Shown piece after piece: positions 46,330 through 55,170 of a stretch of 64,000 bases of DNA (the first letter of the stretch is position 1; the number at the start of each line of letters is the position of its first letter). The position numbers and the translations under genes were made by a program. This DNA is from Peteryoungia desertarenae (lineage in GTDB: Bacteria > Pseudomonadota > Alphaproteobacteria > Rhizobiales > Rhizobiaceae). The notes beneath the pieces are model-generated. The model was not told the DNA's origin. It did not search any database and saw only the letters and a program-made list of their open reading frames with translations. The DNA is taken from assembly GCF_005860795.2 (NCBI RefSeq), contig NZ_CP058350.1, forward strand, positions 3,068,501 through 3,132,500. Reading direction: 5' to 3'.

Positions 46330-46794
46330 TCAGCGCAGATAGTCGACGGGAAGAGCTGACCCGCTTTTCAGTGTCTCCATCGAGATTGCCGCCGACACAT
46401 CGAAGAGTTCGACACGCTTCACAAGACGTCGATACACCACGTCATAATGCTCCACCCGTGGCAGCACGATTTTCAGGATATAGTCGTAATGACCGGTCAG
46501 CCGATGGGCTTCCACGATCTCAGCTATATCGACCACCGCACGGCGGAATTCTTCGATCCAGTCATCGGCATGATGCGCCGTCTTCACCAGGGCATAGACG
46601 GTGGTCGGAACCCCGATACGCTCCCGGTCGAGAACGGCGATCCGCCGCGCGATGTAACCGCTTTCCTCAAGCTTCTGGATCCGCCGCGAACAGGCTGAAA
46701 CCGAGAGGGCGACACGATCTGCAAGCTCCGTCACCGGGATGGAGCAATCCAGTTGCAGGAGATCAAGAATCTTACGGTCTCTATCGTCAATCAC
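46330..46794 (-). CDS. Lrp/AsnC family transcriptional regulator
   Basis: A 154-residue regulator. DRDRKILDLLQLDCSIPVTELADRVALSVSACSRRIQKLEESGYI is the helix-turn-helix region and GHYDYILKIVLPRVEHYDVVYRRLV the ligand domain. The start is GTG at 46794, since no ATG lies near DDRDRKIL; the open frame runs on to 46944 but into the shared promoter. It is divergent from a racemase gene, its probable target. Confidence 0.87.
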   Translation of the reverse strand: MIDDRDRKILDLLQLDCSIPVTELADRVALSVSACSRRIQKLEESGYIARRIAVLDRERIGVPTTVYALVKTAHHADDWIEEFRRAVVDIAEIVEAHRLTGHYDYILKIVLPRVEHYDVVYRRLVKRVELFDVSAAISMETLKSGSALPVDYLR

Positions 46795-46818
46795 GCTCGA
46801 TACTCTGCGTCTTCGATC

Positions 46819-46830
46819 CAGTTCGATAAA
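46819..46830. promoter_or_regulatory. Shared 12-base element in the Lrp/racemase promoter region
   Basis: CAGTTCGATAAA occurs here and, identically, at 44704-44715 in the leader region of the peptide array, in each case next to a TCGA-containing partial dyad. A common regulator, perhaps this Lrp protein, is possible. Confidence 0.35.
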
Positions 46831-46961
46831 AACTTGGGCGCAAAAACGGAATAGCGCAAGGTTTTTTTGCGTCGACAACCCCCCGAATAATCGCAGTTCG
46901 CAAACATTCAGCGCCTGTTGCACGTCAATATGAGCGGCATGCAAACCCAGAGGAACAGACC

Positions 46962-47675
46962 ATGCGCAAGATTGGATTGATTGGCGGAATGAGTTTCGAA
47001 AGCTCGGCAGTTTACTACAAGCTGATCAACGAGGCCGTCAGGGCTCGCCTGGGCGGCATCGCCTCCGCGGAAATCATTCTGCACTCCGTCAATTTCGCAG
47101 AGATCGTCGAACTACAGACGGCCGGTCGCTGGAACGACGCCGCCAGGCGTCTCGGCGATGCCGCAGAAAACATGGAGCGTACAGGTGCTGAATGCATGCT
47201 GATCTGCACGAACACCATGCACCTTATTGCCGACGAAGTCGCCGACCGCCTGTCCGTTCCCCTCATTCATATCGTTGACGTCACCGCTCGTGCACTGAAG
47301 TCTGCCGGCGTCAAGCGCCCTTTGCTGCTCGCCACGCGCTACACGATGGAACACGGCTTTTATGCTGAGCGCATGAAGACCAATGGCATAGACATCCTCG
47401 TACCGGATTCCGCAGGACGCGCACTGACCCATGAGATCATCTTCAAGGAACTCTGCGCAGGTCAGGTTCTGCCGGAATCGCGACAAAAACTCCTCGATCT
47501 GATCGACATGGCGCAAGCGCAGGGCGCTGACAGCGTCATCCTGGGCTGCACCGAAATATGCATGATCCTTGACCCGAACACCCTTACCCTGCCCGGCTTT
47601 GACTCAACGGCGCTCCATGCCGAGGCTGCGGTTGATTTCGCTTTGGCACCGAAGGTCGCAACGAGGGCAGCCTGA
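46962..47675 (+). CDS. Aspartate/glutamate racemase family protein
   Basis: A 237-residue cofactor-independent racemase. IGLIGGMSFESSAVYYK opens it; the two catalytic cysteines are in CTNTMH and GCTEIC. The family includes aspartate racemase and related enzymes on glutamate or hydantoins; substrate not certain. AGAGGAACAGACC precedes the ATG. Divergent Lrp-type control suggests an amino acid effector. Confidence 0.9.
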   Translation: MRKIGLIGGMSFESSAVYYKLINEAVRARLGGIASAEIILHSVNFAEIVELQTAGRWNDAARRLGDAAENMERTGAECMLICTNTMHLIADEVADRLSVPLIHIVDVTARALKSAGVKRPLLLATRYTMEHGFYAERMKTNGIDILVPDSAGRALTHEIIFKELCAGQVLPESRQKLLDLIDMAQAQGADSVILGCTEICMILDPNTLTLPGFDSTALHAEAAVDFALAPKVATRAA

Positions 47676-47694
47676 CAGGGTTTCTGGCCTGCGG

Positions 47695-48447
47695 TCAGAC
47701 AGTTTGACCGCAGGCGCGGCGGAACCGCCTTACGGTCTCCGCCATACCGAATTCAAGCGCATCCGCCGTCAAGGCGTGGCCGATGGAAACTTCCGCCAAC
47801 CGGGGGATGCGCTTGACCAGTGCCGGCAGGTTCTCGACCGTCAAATCATGTCCGGCATTGACGGCCAGGCCCTCGGCAAGAGCGGCATCAGCCGTGGCGC
47901 CCAGCAACTCGATCTGGCGCGCCGCTTCTTCGCTGCGGTTAAAACATCCACCATAGGGGCCGGTATAGAGTTCGACGCGATCTGCACCGACGGCCTTTGC
48001 CTTGGTCATGGCCTCACTGCGTCCGTCCCCATCCACAAAGATAGAAACACGCATACCCTTTGACTTTAGCCGCGCAATGACTGTTGTGAGCAGGTCGGCA
48101 TGGAGCGTCAAATCCCATCCGTGGTCGGACGTGGCCTGAGACGGATCATCAGGGACTAGCGTTACCTGCTCCGGTGCGGTGGCCTCGCAAAGCGCCAGAA
48201 ACTCCTCCGAAGGATAGCCCTCGATATTGAATTCAGCCTCCGGGAACTCGTCATCGATCAAGGCGCGCAGATCAGGCAAATCACTGAAGCGGATATGGCG
48301 CTGGTCAGGACGCGGATGCACTGTCAGGCCTGCGGCACCGGCCTCAAGCGCGATACGTCCCATATGACGGACACTTGGCCACGGAAGATCGCGCCGGTTG
48401 CGCAGCATGGCGATAGCGTTGAGGTTGACCGAAAGCTTGGCAGGCAT
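47695..48447 (-). CDS. pdxJ: Pyridoxine 5'-phosphate synthase PdxJ
   Basis: A 250-residue TIM-barrel enzyme that condenses 3-amino-2-oxopropyl phosphate with deoxyxylulose 5-phosphate to make pyridoxine 5'-phosphate (vitamin B6). [48 protein letters not shown], and ELYTGPYG are strongly conserved. The C-terminus [19 protein letters not shown] closes the barrel. It converges on the racemase gene. Confidence 0.95.
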   Translation of the reverse strand: MPAKLSVNLNAIAMLRNRRDLPWPSVRHMGRIALEAGAAGLTVHPRPDQRHIRFSDLPDLRALIDDEFPEAEFNIEGYPSEEFLALCEATAPEQVTLVPDDPSQATSDHGWDLTLHADLLTTVIARLKSKGMRVSIFVDGDGRSEAMTKAKAVGADRVELYTGPYGGCFNRSEEAARQIELLGATADAALAEGLAVNAGHDLTVENLPALVKRIPRLAEVSIGHALTADALEFGMAETVRRFRRACGQTV

Positions 48448-48708
48448 GCGTCAATTCCGAACTGAGAGAGCTTGTGCATCCATAGGCGATCAGATGGCCG
48501 AAGACCAACCACATTTCAAAATAATCCTATTGTCGACACTTATGAATGACACGAGCTCACTACATACACTTTGGGGTATTGACGGACTTCTGCTCTTGCT
48601 TGGACAAAACGATTGTGACATCGCGCACAATGAGGCGATGATGAACCATTGAGCCCCAGGATTGTGAGGCCGCAGCCTGATCTGGAATGCTGTCGAATTG
48701 GAGACCCG

Positions 48709-49713
48709 ATGGAAGCCATGTCCGGCATCGAAAAGGAAAGAATCCAGCGCGCCCTCGACACCGTTCTTCAGAGCGAAACCTTTTCGCGCTCTGAGAGGCT
48801 TCGGTCCTTCTTGAAATACATTGTCGAGATGCAGCAGCAAGGACAGGCTGATCGCCTCAAGGGCTACACGATAGGCATTGACGTTTTTGGACGAGACGAA
48901 GGCTTCGACCCGACCACGGATCCTCTCGTTCGCGTTCAGGCGGGCAAGTTGAGGCGCCTTTTGGCGAACTTCTATGCCCATGAAGGGCAAACAGAGCCCT
49001 TGAGAATCCAGATTCCCGTCGGCGCCTATGTCCCACTCTACGAGCCGGTGGGGGTTTCAAGTCTTAACGGCGCATCGACGCCGGCCCAATCAAACACACT
49101 GGAGGATAGTCGCCTAGGTACAGCAACTGTGCGACGCGAAGATGTGGGAGACGGGCAGGATCTTCCCACTGTCTTCTACCGTGTTGTCGGCGACAGCGAC
49201 TGGAGAGCCCAGGCTTATGCGAAAGCGGTCAGCCTGTGGAGCCATCGTCTCTGGGGCGTACAGCTGAGAACGCTGGATGAAATTGCCGTTGACGGTCGCG
49301 CACTGGACCCGATCTATTTTGTGCTCGATATCGATACGCAGGGGGAATGGAGTGAGCTGAGGTCCACTTTGCGCCATGTTGTTTCTGGCGATGTTGTCAC
49401 GACGCAAAGCAGCACAACAGATCTAAGCAGTGAGACCCTCCAGATAGGCTCGCTTGCCAATCAATTTGTTGGCTGCTCCCTGACCATTCCCGGGCATCTG
49501 TACCGGTTCTGCCAAGAACGGAATCTTTCGAGTCCATTGATGGTATGCCTCGAAGCGACCTATCGATTCTCCATCGAGGCATCCCAGAAGAATTACCGGG
49601 AGGCAAAGCTGCATCAAAACCGCTATGGCGGCGCGCAAAGAAGGCACGGACTGGTTTTGACCATTCCGGACATCGTGGCATTGGCCCGGAGTCGCCGCTC
49701 AGAAATCCTTTAA
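48709..49713 (+). CDS. Orphan adenylate-cyclase-associated N-terminal (winged-helix-like) domain protein
   Basis: A 334-residue protein. The first ~120 residues (SETFSRSERLRSFLKYIVE, KGYTIGIDVFGRDEGFD, PLVRVQAGKLRRLLANFY, IPVGAYVPLY) match the domain found ahead of many rhizobial class III adenylate cyclases and TPR proteins, probably a DNA-binding fold. No cyclase domain follows; the last ~200 residues are of unknown type, with a mixed helix/strand pattern. GGAG 5 bases before the ATG at 48709 sets the start. Could be a transcriptional regulator. Confidence 0.65.
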   Translation: MEAMSGIEKERIQRALDTVLQSETFSRSERLRSFLKYIVEMQQQGQADRLKGYTIGIDVFGRDEGFDPTTDPLVRVQAGKLRRLLANFYAHEGQTEPLRIQIPVGAYVPLYEPVGVSSLNGASTPAQSNTLEDSRLGTATVRREDVGDGQDLPTVFYRVVGDSDWRAQAYAKAVSLWSHRLWGVQLRTLDEIAVDGRALDPIYFVLDIDTQGEWSELRSTLRHVVSGDVVTTQSSTTDLSSETLQIGSLANQFVGCSLTIPGHLYRFCQERNLSSPLMVCLEATYRFSIEASQKNYREAKLHQNRYGGAQRRHGLVLTIPDIVALARSRRSEIL

Positions 49714-49784
49714 CTCTCAAGATAGGTCAAAGCTCGATCACGACAGGTGACAGCTTGGTGATTTTTTATTTTAATTTTTCCGCA

Positions 49785-49790
49785 TATAAT
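49785..49790 (+). promoter_or_regulatory. Candidate -10 box before the MerR-type gene
   Basis: A perfect TATAAT in an unusually AT-rich 50-base tract, 104 bases before the start at 49894. The -35 box is unclear within the T-rich stretch. Confidence 0.35.
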
Positions 49791-49893
49791 AGTAAGTCCG
49801 TGGGGTAAGGAGCAAAGGGAGAGTCGTCTTCGCCCGCCGAGCGGGCATGGCACACAGGCAGCACTGACAACAAGCGCTTTGGACGGAGGAGTC

Positions 49894-50586
49894 ATGGCGA
49901 ACGGGTCAAAGAGTCTGCGACTAACCGGAAGATCAGGGAGCCGCGATGCCGAAACGGCAGGCATCCTCCCCGACATTGCCCTGCCGCGAAACATTCCGGA
50001 CGAACCGATCGCGATTGCTGATATGGCTGATCTGTTCGGAATAACCCACCGCACACTCCATTTCTACGAGGAAAAGGGCCTTCTGACAGCGAACCGTATC
50101 GGCCTGATGCGGGTCTATACCCATCATGATGTGGCCCGTATGGCCCTCATCAATATCTGCCGCGAGGTCGGCATTCCTGTTGCCGTCATCCAAGACTTGA
50201 TGGAGATGTTGAAGACAACGGATTCCAAGGCCGAAGCGAACATGCTTTTGGAGGAAGCCCTCCTCGCCCGCCGGCGTGAACTGACAGCCGATCTTTCCAA
50301 CACGCATCGTCAGTTACAGCAGATCAACACGATCCTCGACCATGACGATGCCCACAGACAGTCAAAGGTGAACGATGTCCGGGACCGTTTAAGCTTGAGC
50401 GAAGAGGAGCGGCAAATTCTGCACCTGATGGCGGAGGGCTATACATCATTAAGGATCGCGCGAACCTGTGAAATGAAACTGGTAGAGGTCGAGGCGATCG
50501 AGGAGCGCATCACCGGTAAACTTGGCGCCCAAAATCGATTTCAGGCTGTTGCGAAGGCCGTTTTGCTGGGTCTGATAGCCACCTAA
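49894..50586 (+). CDS. MerR-type regulator with LuxR-like C-terminal helix-turn-helix
   Basis: A 230-residue protein. MerR DNA-binding domain at ~45-90 (IADMADLFGITHRTLHFYEEKGLL, YTHHDVARMALI). A coiled dimerisation helix follows to ~165. The C-terminal ~65 residues (LSLSEEERQILHLMAEGYTSLRIARTCEM ... NRFQAVAKAVLLGLI) resemble a LuxR/FixJ-type helix-turn-helix. Having both types in one chain is unusual. ATG 49894 has GGAGGAG directly upstream; the TTG 15 bases earlier is not needed. No obvious target gene. Confidence 0.8.
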   Translation: MANGSKSLRLTGRSGSRDAETAGILPDIALPRNIPDEPIAIADMADLFGITHRTLHFYEEKGLLTANRIGLMRVYTHHDVARMALINICREVGIPVAVIQDLMEMLKTTDSKAEANMLLEEALLARRRELTADLSNTHRQLQQINTILDHDDAHRQSKVNDVRDRLSLSEEERQILHLMAEGYTSLRIARTCEMKLVEVEAIEERITGKLGAQNRFQAVAKAVLLGLIAT

Positions 50587-50790
50587 AGCACGTCCAGCAA
50601 ACATACGTCAGCGGTTTTGCGTCCGGGCTGCGTAAAAACAGAAGACAGCCATGATTGAACTTGTCCTGTCTGGATCTGCCGCGGAAGCCCCAGCACTGAC
50701 TGGCCCGACACAAATCGAGTTGATCGATCGACTGAAGCCGCACCTTTTGACCGCCGCCGACAGCGGAGCTTCCAAGACAGGCTCACACCA

Positions 50791-51921
50791 CTATCGGACG
50801 ATCGTCAGCGTCTCGGCAGCGCGGGTTACAGCCGTATAGAGCCAGCGCTCACGCGTATCACGAAAGGCCCAGCTTTCATCGAAAAGCACCACATCATTCC
50901 ATTGCGAGCCCTGGGCCTTGTGCACCGTCAGTGCATAGCCATAGTCGAAATCATCATACCGCTTGCGTGTTGACCACGGAATCTCGGTCTCGACGTCCTC
51001 AAACGCCGCCTTCAGAAGCTTTATCTTGGCCGCACCCCGATCCATATCGTCGTCTTCCGGCTTTATCAGCAGATTGATGCCGGGCTTTACTGTTTCTCGT
51101 GACGATGACATGACCTGCCAGAGAGACCCGTTCAGCAGCCCCTTCACCTGATCATTTCGCAGGCAGACAAGCTTGTCACCAGCCTGCGGATAATCAGCGC
51201 TGAAGCCCTTCAGTTCGCGCAGGCGCATGTTATAGCGACGCCGGGTCTTGTTCGTGCCGACCAGGACTTGATCCGCCCCGAGAACAAGATCCTGATTGAC
51301 TTCATTCTTGGAGATGACGCGCGCCGTTGAGCCATAGTCGCCATACATGATCTCCTTGCCTTCGCGGATATGCATCGCAAGCTGGATGATCGGGTTGTCG
51401 CGCGCCTGGCGGTGAATTTCCGTCAGGAGGTAATCCGGCTCCTGCTCCGTGAAAAAGCCACCACCGGAGACCGGCGGCAACTGCCCCGGATCCCCAAGGA
51501 CCAGGATCGGCGTTCCGAAACTCATCAGATCGCGCCCAAGCTGCTCATCCACCATCGAGCACTCGTCAATCACGATCAGCGCCGCCCTGGCGACCGGACT
51601 CTGACGATTGATGGCAAACATGGGCGCAATAGACGTCTTGCCGGTTTCCTCATCCTCGACAGACTCCTCCCCGCGCGGTCGGTAGATCAGCGAATGGATG
51701 GTTTTGGCATTGGATGCGCCACGCGAGCGCAAGACTTGCGCGGCTTTGCCCGTGAAGGCGGCAAACAGCACGTCACCATCGACATGCTCGGCAAAATGCT
51801 TTGCAAGGGTGGTCTTCCCCGTTCCGGCATAGCCGAAGAGCCGGAAGACCGGTGACTTCCCCTCCTTCAACCATCTGGAGACGGCCTTCAAAGCTTCATC
51901 TTGTTGCGGAGCAAACTGCAT
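50791..51921 (-). CDS. RecD-like SF1 DNA helicase
   Basis: A 376-residue helicase. Walker A LFGYAGTGKTTLA, Walker B LIVIDECSMVD, motif III VLGDPGQLPPVSGGGFF, and the C-terminal UvrD_C_2 motif YALTVHKAQGSQWNDVVLF with TAVTRA. Similar to short RecD2/Dda-type 5'-3' helicases, common in alphaproteobacteria. The start is placed at Met 51921 (MQFAPQQDEALKAV); Met 51957 is possible, but lies right at a terminator stem. Probably expressed on its own. Confidence 0.85.
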   Translation of the reverse strand: MQFAPQQDEALKAVSRWLKEGKSPVFRLFGYAGTGKTTLAKHFAEHVDGDVLFAAFTGKAAQVLRSRGASNAKTIHSLIYRPRGEESVEDEETGKTSIAPMFAINRQSPVARAALIVIDECSMVDEQLGRDLMSFGTPILVLGDPGQLPPVSGGGFFTEQEPDYLLTEIHRQARDNPIIQLAMHIREGKEIMYGDYGSTARVISKNEVNQDLVLGADQVLVGTNKTRRRYNMRLRELKGFSADYPQAGDKLVCLRNDQVKGLLNGSLWQVMSSSRETVKPGINLLIKPEDDDMDRGAAKIKLLKAAFEDVETEIPWSTRKRYDDFDYGYALTVHKAQGSQWNDVVLFDESWAFRDTRERWLYTAVTRAAETLTIVR

Positions 51922-51960
51922 GCCTAGGTCATGCGCGGATTCGTGCTGCACATGCAAGGC

Positions 51961-51995
51961 AAAACGCCACCGGGACCTTCATATCCCGGTGGCGT
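51961..51995 (-). terminator. Terminator after small exported gene
   Basis: ACGCCACCGGGA and TCCCGGTGGCGT form a perfect 12-base stem with an 8-base loop. On the minus strand TTTT follows. It ends the gene at 52026-52283. Confidence 0.85.
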
Positions 51996-52025
51996 AACAG
52001 ACAGACGTCATCCCGCTGAAGTCGA

Positions 52026-52283
52026 TCAGTTAAGGCATTTTTCCAGCAGGGCCTCATCAGGATATTTCGCATCCGGCCCGAACTCTCGATAGCAGGCCAG
52101 CGTCCACTCCTTGGCCACGTTCTCCCCGGCGGCGGCCTGTCCCTTGGGCGCTGCGAGCCGGTCAGACTTGACGATCACGAGACTGCCAGCCTTTGGCATG
52201 ACTTTTGTTTCGGCCTTCGCTCCGGCGGTCATCGATACAGTCCCCACGACAATCAGGGCAGCGGCCATAGCAATCTTCATCAT
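52026..52283 (-). CDS. Small exported protein of unknown function
   Basis: An 85-residue protein with a signal peptide (MMKIAMAAALIVVGTVSMTAGAKA, cleavage near 24). The mature part has two Cys (LACYREFG and EKCLN) that could form a disulfide, and a Lys-rich middle. I do not recognise the family. GAGAGAGGACAAAATC precedes the tandem ATG codons. It has its own strong terminator. Confidence 0.75.
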   Translation of the reverse strand: MMKIAMAAALIVVGTVSMTAGAKAETKVMPKAGSLVIVKSDRLAAPKGQAAAGENVAKEWTLACYREFGPDAKYPDEALLEKCLN

Positions 52284-52403
52284 GATTTTGTCCTCTCTCC
52301 AAAATCGCGTTCTTGCGATTGTTCCTTTTTAGAAAGTGGCGGCTGAATGCTCCCGGAATAAGGCGTTCATCTGACGTTAACGATCTAAGTCTCTGAAAAG
52401 ACG

Positions 52404-52427
52404 AAAAAAGGCGGCCTCACGACCGCC
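52404..52427 (-). terminator. Terminator of the ilvI-ilvH operon
   Basis: On the minus strand GGCGGTC-N4-GGCCGCC (one G-U pair) is followed by TTTTTT, 32 bases after the ilvH stop. Confidence 0.85.
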
Positions 52428-52458
52428 CCTGGATTGTGCAAATCGTGGCCTGCTTGGC

Positions 52459-53031
52459 CTACATCCCCTGTGCACCACGGTTCATGGCTGCAATGCCGGT
52501 GCGGCAGATCTCATTCAACCCGAGTGGCTTCATGATCGACAGGAACTGGTCGATCTTGGATGACTTGCCGGTGATCTCGAAAATGAAGTGATCGACCGTG
52601 GCGTCCACGACCTTGGCCTGGAAGGCGTCGGCCAGACGCAGGGTCTCAGCGCGCATATCGCCCACAGACACCACCTTGACCAGGGCCACCTCGCGCTCGA
52701 TCGGACGCTCCTGCCCCAGTTCGCGGGCGCGAACCGTCAAGTCAACCACCCGGTGAACCGGGACGATCCGCTCAAGCTGAGCCTTGATCTGCTCAAGCAC
52801 GGTCGGCGTGCCGCGGGTTACAATCGTGATGCGGGACAGATGCGCCTCATGCTCGGTCTCTGAAACCGTGAGGCTCTCGATGTTGTAGCCGCGGCCTGAA
52901 AACAAACCGATAACGCGCGCGAGCACACCCGGTTCGTTGTCCACCAGCACCGAAAGCGTATGGCTTTCGATCGCGGCAGTTTCCTTGGAGATGAAATAGG
53001 CCGAACCGGTCGGCTGAAGCTGTGCATTCAT
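52459..53031 (-). CDS. ilvH: Acetolactate synthase small (regulatory) subunit
   Basis: A 190-residue regulatory subunit that gives valine feedback control to acetolactate synthase. The N-terminal ACT domain is in HTLSVLVDNEPGVLARVIGLFSGRGYNIESL. The second half (VALVKVVSVGDMRAETLRLADAFQAKVVDA) is the C-terminal IlvH domain. ATG 53031 is preferred over the TTG three codons earlier. It starts 17 bases after ilvI. Also named ilvN in some genomes. Confidence 0.95.
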   Translation of the reverse strand: MNAQLQPTGSAYFISKETAAIESHTLSVLVDNEPGVLARVIGLFSGRGYNIESLTVSETEHEAHLSRITIVTRGTPTVLEQIKAQLERIVPVHRVVDLTVRARELGQERPIEREVALVKVVSVGDMRAETLRLADAFQAKVVDATVDHFIFEITGKSSKIDQFLSIMKPLGLNEICRTGIAAMNRGAQGM

Positions 53032-53048
53032 GTTCTTCAATCCTTCGG

Positions 53049-54827
53049 TTAGACGAGCTGACGACCCTTGGCGTCGATGGCATTTGCCACGACTTCATCG
53101 GTGGCCTCATCAGGCAGGAGCATTTCGTTATGCGCCTTGCCGGACGGGATCATCGGGAAGCAGTTGGCGAGATTGGCGACGCGGCAATCGAAGATGACCG
53201 GCTTCTTCACGTCGATCATCTCCTGGATCGCACCATCAAGCTCGTCCGGCTTTTCGCAACGAATGCCAACAGCGCCATAGGCTTCCGCCAGCTTGACGAA
53301 ATCGGGCATGGCTTCCGTGTAGGAGTTCGACAGTCGGTTGCCATGCAGCAACTGCTGCCACTGACGGACCATGCCCATATACTGGTTGTTCAGAATGAAG
53401 ATCTTGATCGGTGCGTCATACTGGATGGCCGCCGACATTTCCTGAATGCACATCTGGATTGAGGCATCACCAGCAATATCGATGACCAGCGCATCCGGAT
53501 GGGCGATCTGAACACCGAGGGCGGCCGGCAGGCCATAGCCCATGGTCCCGAGACCACCAGAGGTCATCCAGCGGTTTGGCTGTTCAAAACCGTAGAACTG
53601 GGCGGCCCACATCTGGTGCTGGCCCACTTCCGTGGTGATGTAGGTGTCACGATGCTTCGTGAGTTCATAAAGCCGCTGCAGGGCATATTGCGGCATGATC
53701 ACATCCTTGGACGGCGTGTAGGCAAATGAATTGCGTGCCCTCCATTTCTGGATGCTCGCCTTCCATTCTTCAGTCTGACTGGCCTCGGGCTTCTTGGGCA
53801 GAGCGCGCCAGGCCCGCACCATGTCCTCCAGCACTGTCCCGATATCGCCGGTGATCGGGACATCCACGCGGACGTTCTTGTTGATTGACGATGGATCGAT
53901 GTCGATGTGGATCTTCTTCGAATTCGGCGAAAACGCATTCAGACGACCGGTGATGCGGTCATCGAACCGGGCACCGATGCAGACCATGACATCGCAGTCA
54001 TGCATCGCCATATTGGCTTCGTAGGAACCATGCATGCCGAGCATGCCCAGCCAGTTCTTGCCGGATGCCGGATAGCAACCAAGCCCCATCAGCGTCGACG
54101 TGATCGGGAAATCGGTAAGACCGACGAGATCGCGCAGCAGCTTGCTCGCTTCGGGGCCCGAATTCACGACACCGCCGCCGGAATAGATGATCGGGCGACG
54201 CGCGGTCGCCATCAGTTCCACGGCAGCCTGAATGGCGCGTGCATCACCCTGCTTCTTCGGTTGATAGCTCTTCTGCACCTTGTGCAAGTCCGGCGGCGTA
54301 TAGGTCCCGGTCGCGAACTGGACGTCCTTTGGAATGTCCACGAGGACGGGGCCCGGACGACCGGACTGGGCGATGCGGAATGCCTCATGAATGATGCCCG
54401 CGAGCTGATTGACATCCTTGACCAGCCAGTTGTGCTTGGTGCAAGGTCGTGTGATGCCGACGGTGTCGCATTCCTGGAAGGCATCCGAACCGATGAGGGC
54501 GGTCGGAACCTGACCCGAAATACAGACCAGCGGAACGCTGTCCATCAGGGCGTCCTGCAGCGGGGTCACGGCGTTGGTTGCGCCCGGACCAGACGTGACC
54601 AGCATAACGCCGACCTTGCCGGTAGACCGTGCATAGCCCTCAGCAGCATGTCCCGCGCCCTGCTCGTGGCGAACCAGAATGTGCTGGATTTCTTCCTGCT
54701 GGAAAATCTCGTCGTAGATCGGAAGAACTGCACCGCCGGGATAACCGAAGATATGCTCCACCCCATTGTCCTTGAGCGCCTGCAAGACGATCTCGGCCCC
54801 AGTCATTTGATTATCTTTACCCGTCAT
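53049..54827 (-). CDS. ilvI: Acetolactate synthase large (catalytic) subunit
   Basis: A 592-residue thiamine-diphosphate enzyme catalysing the first common step of branched-chain amino acid synthesis. GAEIVLQALKDNGVEHIFGYPGG, then RHEQGAGHAAEGYARSTGKVG with the catalytic Glu, TSGPGATNAVT, and the ThDP motif GDASIQMC...NNQYMG. FAD-site sequences are also present. It heads the ilvI-ilvH operon, behind a leader peptide and attenuator (54882-54996). ilvC is about 10 kb away. Also named ilvB. Confidence 0.97.
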   Translation of the reverse strand: MTGKDNQMTGAEIVLQALKDNGVEHIFGYPGGAVLPIYDEIFQQEEIQHILVRHEQGAGHAAEGYARSTGKVGVMLVTSGPGATNAVTPLQDALMDSVPLVCISGQVPTALIGSDAFQECDTVGITRPCTKHNWLVKDVNQLAGIIHEAFRIAQSGRPGPVLVDIPKDVQFATGTYTPPDLHKVQKSYQPKKQGDARAIQAAVELMATARRPIIYSGGGVVNSGPEASKLLRDLVGLTDFPITSTLMGLGCYPASGKNWLGMLGMHGSYEANMAMHDCDVMVCIGARFDDRITGRLNAFSPNSKKIHIDIDPSSINKNVRVDVPITGDIGTVLEDMVRAWRALPKKPEASQTEEWKASIQKWRARNSFAYTPSKDVIMPQYALQRLYELTKHRDTYITTEVGQHQMWAAQFYGFEQPNRWMTSGGLGTMGYGLPAALGVQIAHPDALVIDIAGDASIQMCIQEMSAAIQYDAPIKIFILNNQYMGMVRQWQQLLHGNRLSNSYTEAMPDFVKLAEAYGAVGIRCEKPDELDGAIQEMIDVKKPVIFDCRVANLANCFPMIPSGKAHNEMLLPDEATDEVVANAIDAKGRQLV

Positions 54828-54881
54828 GCTGTGTTTCCATCTGCCTTTAGGATTTGGGGCTGATAGCCCGGATCAGGACAT

Positions 54882-54904
54882 AAAAAAAGGCCCCTTGAGG
54901 AGCC
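54882..54904 (-). terminator. Attenuator terminator in the ilvI leader
   Basis: On the minus strand GGCTCC-N4-GGGGCC (one G-U pair) is followed by TTTTTTT. It sits between the leader peptide and ilvI, where early termination would cut operon expression. Confidence 0.85.
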
Positions 54905-54913
54905 TGTCTTCTA

Positions 54914-54961
54914 GCGCATGGGTGGCTTACGCCGGATGGTTACACCATCCTGCCCATGCGC
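54914..54961 (-). promoter_or_regulatory. Leader RNA stem-loop preceding the attenuator
   Basis: CCCATGCGC and GCGCATGGG form a nine-base stem enclosing a smaller perfect hairpin (GGATGGT-N3-ACCATCC). The leader stop codon lies in the inner hairpin, so a translating ribosome would disrupt this structure. Confidence 0.75.
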
Positions 54962-54996
54962 CTTCCCACCACGATAAATGCGATCGAGTTTTTCAT
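54940..54996 (-). CDS. ilvI leader peptide
   Basis: An 18-codon frame, MKNSIAFIVVGRRMGRMV, ending in TAA. It has Ile at 5 and 8, and Val at 9 and 10, as expected of a peptide whose translation slows when charged isoleucine or valine tRNA is short. It lies just upstream of a stem-loop and a terminator with seven T, the standard attenuator layout. No strong ribosome binding site is seen. The gene is too short for usual gene calling. Confidence 0.8.
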   Translation of the reverse strand: MKNSIAFIVVGRRMGRMV

Positions 54997-55170
54997 GGCG
55001 ACTTTGATAACCACAAATGCCGCCAGCGTCAACGCGAAAACAGTTGGGTTGAAATCAACCGAGATAGCATGATTGATCTTTGTCGGCGCGAAAACTGTTC
55101 TTCCAAAAACCAAATTCAACCACTTTTTAAGATGCTTCTGCTCAATGTCGCTTCAGACAAGGAGTCCGTC

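Noticed and set aside
53907..54863. 318-residue frame antisense to ilvI
   Set aside because: Shadow of a certain gene with no recognisable domain.
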